A stretch of DNA of 64,000 bases from assembly GCF_035918235.1 (NCBI RefSeq), contig NZ_CP109485.1, forward strand, positions 3,596,001-3,660,000, in the 5' to 3' direction. Shown piece after piece: positions 8,680 through 15,624 of the stretch. Source of the stretch: Streptomyces sp. NBC_01445 (GTDB lineage Bacteria > Actinomycetota > Actinomycetes > Streptomycetales > Streptomycetaceae). Within the stretch, counting starts at the first letter, position 1. Each line of letters begins with the position of its first letter. A model generated the notes under the pieces. That model was not told the origin of the DNA, did no database searches, and saw nothing but the letters and a program-made list of their open reading frames with translations. Position numbers and translations under genes: made by a program.

Positions 8680-8685
8680 GATAAT
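8680..8685 (+). promoter_or_regulatory. possible -10 element for a leaderless gene
   Basis: GATAAT sits eight bases upstream of the GTG at 8694 and there is no Shine-Dalgarno sequence between them. A transcript starting about seven bases after the hexamer would begin at or next to the GTG, as in leaderless streptomycete mRNAs. No good -35 is visible, so this is tentative. Confidence 0.3.
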
Positions 8686-8693
8686 CTCGCCCC

Positions 8694-9410
8694 GTGGAAC
8701 AGCTGCTTCAGATCCTGGCGAAGATCGTCTTCTTCGCATTCATTGCGGGAATGTTCACACTCGTCATCAGGGCGTTCGTCCGCAACAGCCGAGAGCACGA
8801 CCGGATCCGGAAAGGCTGGGCCGACCTCGAAGGGGTCGCCGCCGCGCGTGGCTGGACCTATGAGCGGCGCTCGCCCGGACGGGCCACCGAGTACTGCGGC
8901 GTGGGCCCGATGCCGGGCAAGGGCTCGGGCCTGACCGCGTGGCACTACATCACAGGGGAGTTCCGCGGCCACTCCTTCAAATGCTTCGAGTACCGCTACA
9001 CGGATCCCATGTCGCCCACCACCCAGTCCGGGAGCAGGAAGCTCACGTACGAGTCGGTGTTCCTCGTCTCGGCGCCCGGCCCAGGGCCGTTCATGCAAAT
9101 GGGGCGACCGAGCAAGCTGGACAGGGTGATGGGCCGAAGGCCCAGGACACTGCTCGGTGAACCGGAATTCGATAAGAAGTTCCGAGTTGCCGCGGATGAC
9201 GAAGCTTTTATCCGGAACATCCTGACTGATGACGTGAGGGCCTTCTTCCTTTCGGATCAGCGTGCCGAGAAGAACCCGCTTCGAGTGCGCGACGACGAAC
9301 TGTTCACGTGGTACACCGGCACCATGACTCCGCAAGACATCGAGGACCGGTTGAACTATCTGTGCGACGTTGTGGAACGAATTCCCGCTCAGGCGTGGAC
9401 AGCCGCCTGA
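8694..9410 (+). CDS. uncharacterised membrane-anchored protein
   Basis: 238 residues from a GTG with no ribosome-binding site. One N-terminal hydrophobic helix (about residues 5-28) is followed by a basic segment, indicating a single-pass anchor with a cytoplasmic C-terminal domain. The soluble part contains an ARGWTYERR motif, a GEFRGHSFKCFEYRY beta-hairpin and an ESVFLV strand, resembling uncharacterised Streptomyces proteins that start with a similar 'xxRGWxyxxR' segment. No catalytic motif is apparent. It stands alone, ended by the strong hairpin at 9417-9468. Function unknown. Confidence 0.7.
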   Translation: MEQLLQILAKIVFFAFIAGMFTLVIRAFVRNSREHDRIRKGWADLEGVAAARGWTYERRSPGRATEYCGVGPMPGKGSGLTAWHYITGEFRGHSFKCFEYRYTDPMSPTTQSGSRKLTYESVFLVSAPGPGPFMQMGRPSKLDRVMGRRPRTLLGEPEFDKKFRVAADDEAFIRNILTDDVRAFFLSDQRAEKNPLRVRDDELFTWYTGTMTPQDIEDRLNYLCDVVERIPAQAWTAA

Positions 9411-9416
9411 GAGAAA

Positions 9417-9468
9417 GCAAAGCACCCCTTGCCCGGATCAGGTATGCACCGGCGAAGGGGTGCTTTGC
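9417..9468. terminator. bidirectional terminator hairpin
   Basis: A perfect 14-bp inverted repeat (GCAAAGCACCCCTT at 9417-9430 and its complement at 9455-9468), whose loop is itself partly paired. It lies between two converging genes (ends at 9410 and 9490), so it can terminate both. Confidence 0.8.
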
Positions 9469-9489
9469 GTGTGGGGCAAGCTTTGACGC

Positions 9490-10092
9490 TCAGCACTCGC
9501 CGTTGTTCGTCGTCACCGTCAGGCGGTACGCCCGCTCGGTGACCGTTCCCTCGTCGCCGTTGATACCCGGCGGCGTGTAGTCGTCCTTCGCGCGCCGGGT
9601 GCGTTCGATGTGTGTGCAGAAGGCCGCGTCCGCGCCGTCCGCCTGCACCGTGAAGTACGCGTCGGTGTCCGTGTTCGTGCCGGCCGGGCCGGCGTCCACG
9701 CCTGCCTGGGGTGCTCCCCCGCCGCCGTACTGGATCACCTTGTCCTCGAGCAGGGACGCGTAGTCGTCGAAGTAGGCGGAGTCGGTGGTGAGTCCGTCGT
9801 CTCGGTACATCCAGCCGTCCAGGTCGTCCGTGGCCTGACGTACCGCGCTGGTCAGTTCGTCGTCGCTCCAGCCCGAGTCGGCGGAGACCCTCAGCAGGCT
9901 GAACCCTTCGAACACCATGACGCCGGCCAGGACGAGGAAGATCACGCGGCCCGTGACGAACGCGGCGTCGGGGAGGTCGGGCGCGGACGGGTTGAGGCTG
10001 TGGCGCCAGCCGCGTACGCGGTCCGCCTTGACGCAGGCGGCCGCCACCAGCACGGCGGCGATGCCGAAGCTGAGCGCGATCATCGCGCTCAC
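9490..10092 (-). CDS. membrane protein coupled to mycP
   Basis: 200 residues. The GTG start overlaps the mycP stop (GTGA), so it is the third gene of eccB-mycP-this. There are two hydrophobic helices near the N-terminus (residues about 4-22 and 45-63) separated by a basic, Pro-containing loop. The C-terminal ~135 residues would then face the same side as the N-terminus; they are acidic and Tyr/Asp-rich with two Cys (AAFCTH and the terminal C). No family is recognised. The strict coupling to the mycosin protease suggests an accessory role in the type VII apparatus. Its stop is followed by the hairpin at 9417-9468. Confidence 0.7.
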   Translation of the reverse strand: MSAMIALSFGIAAVLVAAACVKADRVRGWRHSLNPSAPDLPDAAFVTGRVIFLVLAGVMVFEGFSLLRVSADSGWSDDELTSAVRQATDDLDGWMYRDDGLTTDSAYFDDYASLLEDKVIQYGGGGAPQAGVDAGPAGTNTDTDAYFTVQADGADAAFCTHIERTRRAKDDYTPPGINGDEGTVTERAYRLTVTTNNGEC

Positions 10093-11366
10093 GCCCCGCT
10101 CGCCGTCCTCCGGCCCCGTCGCCGCCGCGCGTCCCGTACCGCGACCGCCGCCCCGCCCAGGCCCGCCACCAGCACCGCCGTGCCGACGACCGTGTACGTG
10201 GCCAGGCGGGTGTCGCGCTGTTCCGCTGTTTCGCCGAAGTGGAGTTTCGCCGCCGTAGGAGCCTCCGCCCGGGTGACCCCCTCGTCGGGGGACGGGGACT
10301 CGATCGGGTGATCCGGATCCTCCGTGACCGCGCGGACGGGGTCGACGACACCCCAGCCGACGAGGCGGTCGTGACCCACGGTCGAGCGTTCCGCGGTCTG
10401 TTCGATCTGGGCGACGACCTCGGCCGCCGTCCAGTCGGGGTGCTTCGCCTTGACGAGGGCCGCCACTCCGGCCACGTACGGGGCGGAGAAGCTGGTTCCG
10501 TTGTCCGAGCAGTGGCCACCGCCGGGAACCGTGGAGACCATGTCCACGCCCGGCGCTGCCACGCCCACGAAATCGCCCTGCTGGGAGAACGCGGCGCGTT
10601 CGTTGTTGCGGTCCGAGGACGCGACCGCCAGGACGCCGGGGAACGAGGCCGGGTAGGTCTCCTTCACCTTCCCGTCCAGGCCGTCGTTGCCGGCCGAAGC
10701 GACGACCACGATCTTCGCGTCGAGGGCCGTGTTGACCGCATCCTGCAGCTCCGGAGCGGGCTTGACCGCGTTCGCCGTGTCCTGGGAGATGTTGATGACC
10801 TGGGCGCCCGCGGCCTTCGCGTGCAGGATCGCCAGCGCGAGGCTCTCGGCCGTGCCGTGGCCCTCCGCGTCGTTCTGCTGGATCGGGATGATCGTGGCCT
10901 CGGGGGCCAGGCCCACGAAGCCGGTGCCCTTCGCCGGACGCGCCGCGATTATGCCGGCGACGCGCGTGCCGTGACCGACGGTGTCGGTGGTGCCGTTCTC
11001 CTTGCCGCGTTCGATCTTGCCGCCGTTGTCGTCCTTGAGGTTCTTGGGCAGCAGGTTCTCGCCCTTGGACGTGTCCACGGCATGGGTGAGTTGCGGGTTC
11101 TTGACGTCGACGCCCGTGTCGATGACGGCGACCTTGACGCCCTTGCCCTTGGTCTCGCTCCACAGGTCGTCGAGCAGGACGCGCTGGAGCGACCAGGGAC
11201 GGCCCTCGTACTTCGGGTTCTTCGGGCCGAAGGTGCACTGCTCACCGTCGGCGGCCGCGGGCCCCGCGGGCAGGAGTGCGGTGGTCGTCACCGTCACGGT
11301 CAGCGCGGCGGCCATCGCCGCCCGTCGCGTCCACGTGGCTGCGGATTCCCCGGATGCGTACGCCAT
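10089..11366 (-). CDS. mycP: type VII secretion mycosin, membrane-anchored subtilase
   Basis: 425 residues. N-terminal signal peptide (about 1-40), then a subtilisin-like S8 domain with the catalytic triad in canonical contexts: Asp83 in VIDTGVDV, His132 in VGHGTRVAG and Ser292 in NGTSFSAPYVAG. A Pro/Glu-rich linker leads to one C-terminal transmembrane helix (about 390-410) and a very basic cytoplasmic tail. This is the architecture of MycP mycosins, which stabilise and process substrates of ESX systems outside the membrane. It follows eccB by 14 bases. I took the ATG at 11366 because it gives a normal signal peptide; the longer frame upstream runs back into eccB. Confidence 0.93.
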   Translation of the reverse strand: MAYASGESAATWTRRAAMAAALTVTVTTTALLPAGPAAADGEQCTFGPKNPKYEGRPWSLQRVLLDDLWSETKGKGVKVAVIDTGVDVKNPQLTHAVDTSKGENLLPKNLKDDNGGKIERGKENGTTDTVGHGTRVAGIIAARPAKGTGFVGLAPEATIIPIQQNDAEGHGTAESLALAILHAKAAGAQVINISQDTANAVKPAPELQDAVNTALDAKIVVVASAGNDGLDGKVKETYPASFPGVLAVASSDRNNERAAFSQQGDFVGVAAPGVDMVSTVPGGGHCSDNGTSFSAPYVAGVAALVKAKHPDWTAAEVVAQIEQTAERSTVGHDRLVGWGVVDPVRAVTEDPDHPIESPSPDEGVTRAEAPTAAKLHFGETAEQRDTRLATYTVVGTAVLVAGLGGAAVAVRDARRRRGRRTASGA

Positions 11367-11380
11367 CGTGTCCCCCGGCC

Positions 11381-12916
11381 CTAGGAGCCCTGCGGCTGGC
11401 GGGCCGCTGTCGTCGACAGGCGCGGGCCGGTCGGCAGGAACTGCGACCAGGCGTACGGGATCGGCGCCGGGTCGACCTTGTCGTATCCGAGCCTGGTCAC
11501 CGCCTGCTTGGCCTGCTGTTGCTGGTCCTTGCGCTCCTTCGCAGTGGTGCCGATGCCCGCGTCGTCCGCACCACTGTCGCTGTTCGACTGCATCGCGTAC
11601 CGCAGGCCCGTGTCGGTGACCAGGAAGACGGGGCCCGCGGCGGTTTCGGTGCCCTGGAACTGGCGGTAGAGCTGGCCCGATCCGGCGGTGACGTAGGCGC
11701 TGGAGGAGCCGGTGGGAAGGGGCGCGGGGAAGGTGGTGCCCGCCCATGTGCTCAGGGTGGTGCGGCCGGTGTCGGTGTCGACCTTGTTCAGCACGTTGCA
11801 GACGGTGTTGCGGCTGCCGGCCGTGGTGGTGGCGTCGTTGACCGTCTTCGGCTCGTACTTCGGCCAGTTGGCGGGTCCGAAGGGCCGGCCGGCGGTGACG
11901 GCACCAGGGCTCACCTTGAGTGCCTCGCCACGCTGCCCCATGGACACCAGGGAGGGGCTGCCGAGGAGCAGGTGGGCCGTGAAGTCGGTGATCGGGGCGA
12001 CCCTGCCGGGCAGAACGACGTAGAACTGGTCCGGCGTCTTGAGGACCATGCCGACCTTGTTCGCCGAGTCGTCCAGCAGCGTGCTGTTCAGGTTGGCGGG
12101 GTCACCGGCCTTGCCCGGCAGCGTCGGGAAGGAGATCGCCGTGCCCTGGTGGAGCGTGTCCAGCCAGTTCCTGGAGACGCGCTCCGGTTCCTGGTTCGCC
12201 TGGTTGATGCCGAGGGCGCGCAGGAGTTGTTCGCTGTCGTCCCCCTGGGCGGCGATGCGGTAGGCGGTTCCGCTCGCGTCGACGACGTACTCGGTCTTGG
12301 CCTTGTCCGGGCCGACGACGTACATCAGGTCGCCGCCGTGCAGCTTCGACTCGCGGCCCTCGGTCTTCGGCTCGTCCCGCTTCGCGAGGACGAACGCCGC
12401 CTTCTGGATGGCGCGGCCGCCGTCGCCCGGGCGCTCGCAGACGGCCCAGCGCTTGGCGGACTCGGCCTCCGAGTCCGGCGGCAGGCGGTCGGGGGCGTAC
12501 GGGATGCCGATCGTGGCGCCGTGCGGGATCTTGCCGCTGTCGAGCACCTTCTCCGACACCGTCACGATCGGGTTGTCGCTCGGGGCCACGAGGAGCTTGG
12601 CCGACGCCATGTTGAGGACGGGGTGCAACTGGACCTTGCCGTGCGTCTTCAGGACCACGTATCGCGTCGTCGACTTGTCCGCGACGATCACGTTCTTCGC
12701 CGTTTCATCCCACTCGGGCGGCGCTGTCGGCTTGAACATCCCCCACGCCCCGAAGACCGCGAGGACGACGACGCCGACGATGACGCCCGGCAGCACCGCA
12801 CGCAGCGGCTTCGGTGCCCCTTCCTCCGAACCGGAGGGTGAGGGCTGGAGGAAGGACGCGAGCGTACGACGCTTCGCGAAGGTGTAGGCGTTGAGTTCGT
12901 CCCGCCGTGATGCCAT
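11381..12916 (-). CDS. eccB: type VII secretion core protein EccB
   Basis: 511 residues. The start ATG begins MASRRDELNAYTFAKRR, the conserved EccB N-terminal motif, preceded by GGGGAGAAGCGG. One transmembrane helix lies at about residues 41-60. The large extracytoplasmic domain has the repeated beta structure of EccB and the two Cys expected for its disulfide (WAVCERPGD and NTVCNVLNKV). EccB is a subunit of the ESX inner-membrane complex. The C-terminus is Ser/Gly/Pro-rich. It is the first gene of the minus-strand operon eccB-mycP-membrane protein, and is divergent from eccE across about 180 bases. Confidence 0.93.
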   Translation of the reverse strand: MASRRDELNAYTFAKRRTLASFLQPSPSGSEEGAPKPLRAVLPGVIVGVVVLAVFGAWGMFKPTAPPEWDETAKNVIVADKSTTRYVVLKTHGKVQLHPVLNMASAKLLVAPSDNPIVTVSEKVLDSGKIPHGATIGIPYAPDRLPPDSEAESAKRWAVCERPGDGGRAIQKAAFVLAKRDEPKTEGRESKLHGGDLMYVVGPDKAKTEYVVDASGTAYRIAAQGDDSEQLLRALGINQANQEPERVSRNWLDTLHQGTAISFPTLPGKAGDPANLNSTLLDDSANKVGMVLKTPDQFYVVLPGRVAPITDFTAHLLLGSPSLVSMGQRGEALKVSPGAVTAGRPFGPANWPKYEPKTVNDATTTAGSRNTVCNVLNKVDTDTGRTTLSTWAGTTFPAPLPTGSSSAYVTAGSGQLYRQFQGTETAAGPVFLVTDTGLRYAMQSNSDSGADDAGIGTTAKERKDQQQQAKQAVTRLGYDKVDPAPIPYAWSQFLPTGPRLSTTAARQPQGS

Positions 12917-13095
12917 CTGTGTCCGCTTCTCCCCGTGCAGCACTCGGGGGTACCTGCGTCCCCCGCCCTCCGTTGTCAGACCCGGCCCCTACTATGCCTG
13001 TTGCGTGGTTGTGCGTGTGGGACGGGTAGGGTGCTGGGGCCTTCAAAGGCCCTGTGCAGCAGGGATTTTCGGGAGAGTTCGGGGGATTTGGAGTG

Positions 13096-14457
13096 ATGGC
13101 TTCCGCAACGCGGACCCGGTCGCGGTCGCAATCCCGGTCGCGGTCGGGTGGTCGACCGGGACCTGGGGACGGTGCGCCGGCGGCTCGGTCCGGCGGTGGG
13201 GCCGGCTCTCCGGCGGCGCCCGCCGGTCCGGTCTCGCTTCATCTGAAGTCGCGTTCCGGACGAGCCGGTTCGTTCCGGCTCCAGCAGATGGTGATGATCG
13301 AGGTCGCCGCCGCGCTGGTCGTCGGCGCCGCGGTCGTCGACAAGCTGGCGCTGGTACCCGCGGGCGTCGTCGCCGTGATCCTCGTCCTGTTCGCTCTCGT
13401 ACGCCGCCGGGGGCGGTCGCTGCCCGAATGGCTCGGTACCGTCCTTGCCCTGCGCGGGCGCAGGCGCCGTGCGGCGAGCACGCCGGTCCCGCCCGGCACG
13501 GAGCCGGGCCTCGCCCCCGCCGTCGAGTGCGACCCCTCGCTGCGGACGTACAGCTACAGCCGCGGTGACGACCGCGACCAGCGGCCCATCGGCATGGTCG
13601 GCGACGGCGGCTTCCTGACCGCCGTGCTCCAGGTCGAGTCGGACGCCACCGCCCTGCGGGCGGAGCGCTCCCGGCGGCCGCTGCCGATAGGGATCGTGCG
13701 GGACGCCCTCGATGTCGACGGGATCCTGCTCGAATCGGCGCAGATCGTGCTGCACACGCAGCCCGCGCCCGCGCTGCACCTGCCGCAGCAGTCCGTGGCA
13801 GTGAGCAACTACGCGCCGCTGCAGGCCCAGACCGGCTCCCCCGCCGTCCGCATCACGTGGATCGCCGTGAAGCTCGACCCGGAGCTGTGCCCGGAGGCCG
13901 TGGCCGCGCGCGGCGGCGGCACCGTGGGAGCGCAGAAGTGCGTGGCCCGCGCGGCCCAGCATCTGGCGAGCCGGCTGACCGGCGCGGGCTTCCGCGCCAG
14001 CGTGCTGACGGAGGAGGAGCTCACGGCCGCCGTCGCCACGTCGGCGTGCGCCAACCCGATGGTGACGGCGCAGGCCGGGCGGAGCGAGCTGCCGCAGCGC
14101 AGGACCGAGGAGTCCAGCCGCAGCTGGCGCTGCGACAACCGCAGGCACACCACGTACTGGGTGCGGCGCTGGCCCCAGCTCGGCGGATCCGGGCCCGCTC
14201 TGCACCAGTTGGTCGCACTCTTGACCACGGTGCCCGCGCTGGCCACGACGTTCAGCCTGACGCTGTCCCGCGGTGACCAGCGGGACATCCAGCTCTGCGG
14301 CCACATGCGGATCACGGGACGCAGCGAGAGCGAGCTGACCACGGCCCGGCGGTCCCTGGAGACCGCGGCCCGGCAGGCCAAGACGGGTCTCGTCCGGCTC
14401 GACCGCGAACAACTGCCCGGAGTTCTCGCCACGTTGCCCCTCGGAGGTGCGCGCTGA
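13096..14457 (+). CDS. eccE: type VII secretion core protein EccE
   Basis: 453 residues. The N-terminal 60 residues are an Arg/Ser/Gly/Pro-rich disordered tail, then two transmembrane helices (about 67-82 and 86-102) with a short loop, then a soluble domain beginning after RRRGRSLPEWLG and containing TYSYSRGDDRDQRPIGMVGD and WIAVKLDPELCPEAV. This layout is that of EccE, the peripheral subunit of the ESX membrane complex. The chosen ATG follows GGGGGATTTGGAG; an upstream ATG at 13054 would add 14 residues without a good site. The stop overlaps the next ATG (TGATGG), so the next gene is coupled. It is divergent from eccB. Confidence 0.88.
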   Translation: MASATRTRSRSQSRSRSGGRPGPGDGAPAARSGGGAGSPAAPAGPVSLHLKSRSGRAGSFRLQQMVMIEVAAALVVGAAVVDKLALVPAGVVAVILVLFALVRRRGRSLPEWLGTVLALRGRRRRAASTPVPPGTEPGLAPAVECDPSLRTYSYSRGDDRDQRPIGMVGDGGFLTAVLQVESDATALRAERSRRPLPIGIVRDALDVDGILLESAQIVLHTQPAPALHLPQQSVAVSNYAPLQAQTGSPAVRITWIAVKLDPELCPEAVAARGGGTVGAQKCVARAAQHLASRLTGAGFRASVLTEEELTAAVATSACANPMVTAQAGRSELPQRRTEESSRSWRCDNRRHTTYWVRRWPQLGGSGPALHQLVALLTTVPALATTFSLTLSRGDQRDIQLCGHMRITGRSESELTTARRSLETAARQAKTGLVRLDREQLPGVLATLPLGGAR

Positions 14458-15287
14458 TGGCCATGACGTCATCTCCCCCGGCCGGGGCAGGATCCTGGGA
14501 CGGAAATTCCTGGAACGGCAATGGGAACGCGAACGGGAACGCGAACGGCAGTCCGGGCGGAGCTCCCGCGCCGGCCGCCGGTGACCGCTCCCGTACCGGG
14601 TTCGGGCTCTTCGGGCCGCGCCACCAGCGCCACACGCTCCCCGTCGAACAGTTGGACACCCTCGCGCTGCCCATCGGGGACGACGGTGTCGTCGTCGGCG
14701 TCGATGCCGACGGCCAGCCCGCCGTGCTCGGGGTGAACCGGCCGACGCCGTACGACATGGTGCTCATCGGTGGCCTCTGGACGGCCCAGGTGCTCGCGCT
14801 GCGGGCCGCGGCGACCGGCGCGCGGGTCGCGGTGGAGACCGGGCGGGCGCAGGCCTGGGCGCAGTTGGTGCAGGCGGTCGGTGGCGGCCAGTCCGGGATG
14901 ACGGTGCACGACGTCGGGCGGGTGCCGCCGCAGGGCGCGTCCGCCGGTGGCCCGGTGCTCGTGGTGCGGGACTGCGGTATGCGTCCGCCGCGCGGGCGCG
15001 TGGCGTCCGCGCCGTGGCAGTCCGTGCTGACGCTGCTGCCCTATCTGAGCCCGGTGGCGCCCCGGTTGATGCGTCAGGCGCGGCTCGTCGGGGTCCAGCG
15101 CGTTTCGCCGGACGAGGCTGCGGAGATCGGCCGTGTCATCGGACTGCCCCGCGGCGAGTGGGAGTCCCTGCCGACGCTCGCGGACGGGGTCACTCTGTGG
15201 TGCACCGACCGCGACCGGCAGTACGTGATGACCCGGGCGACGGACGCCGAGACCGGATTGTTGGGTAACGCACGCCGAATGGACTGA
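14457..15287 (+). CDS. T7SS-associated protein of unknown function
   Basis: 276 residues. The first 50 residues are an Asn/Gly/Ser low-complexity tail with repeated NGNAN units, followed by a folded alpha/beta domain that has hydrophobic strands and helices (GVVVGVDADGQPAVLGV, YDMVLIGGLWTAQVLALRAA, GPVLVVRDCGM). The GLWTAQVLALRA segment occupies the position of a P-loop but lacks the Gly-Lys-Ser/Thr signature, so nucleotide binding is not supported. Start overlaps the eccE stop. It is likely a cytoplasmic accessory of the secretion system, because it is translationally coupled to eccE and precedes the EspI-like gene. Confidence 0.75.
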   Translation: MAMTSSPPAGAGSWDGNSWNGNGNANGNANGSPGGAPAPAAGDRSRTGFGLFGPRHQRHTLPVEQLDTLALPIGDDGVVVGVDADGQPAVLGVNRPTPYDMVLIGGLWTAQVLALRAAATGARVAVETGRAQAWAQLVQAVGGGQSGMTVHDVGRVPPQGASAGGPVLVVRDCGMRPPRGRVASAPWQSVLTLLPYLSPVAPRLMRQARLVGVQRVSPDEAAEIGRVIGLPRGEWESLPTLADGVTLWCTDRDRQYVMTRATDAETGLLGNARRMD

Positions 15288-15624
15288 GGCCGGTCCGAAG
15301 CCTGCCGCGGAGCGTTCCGGCGATCGAACTCGTTCCCCTTTGCGGCTTATTCGGGCAGTTTGCGCGTGACGGATGGGGGGGTGTTCGTCACTTCCGTATC
15401 GCTTGGGCATCACTTGTTGGCCGGGTGTGACCCATCGGACGGCGCCGGGGGGACGGACGGGCCTGCCGTGCACGTGGTTTTGGTGATTAGGCTGGGACAA
15501 GGACGCGCGCGTGAACCCACGAACGGCTCGTACGCGTCCCAGGGGAAGAGCGCGGCGGATCGGACGACAGGAACGGTCGCCCCCCACCACGGCACGAGGG
15601 TGCTCGACCACACCAGGAGGCATT
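15288..15624 (+). other. intergenic region upstream of the EspI-like gene
   Basis: About 337 bases without a convincing gene. It carries the AGGAGG ribosome-binding site (15615-15620) of the following GTG-started gene and presumably its promoter. I saw no strong -35/-10 pair or hairpin. Confidence 0.4.

Noticed and set aside
9490..11238. One 582-codon minus-strand protein covering mycP and the next gene
   Set aside because: Its upstream part is mycP DNA in another frame; the real gene starts at the GTG coupled to the mycP stop.
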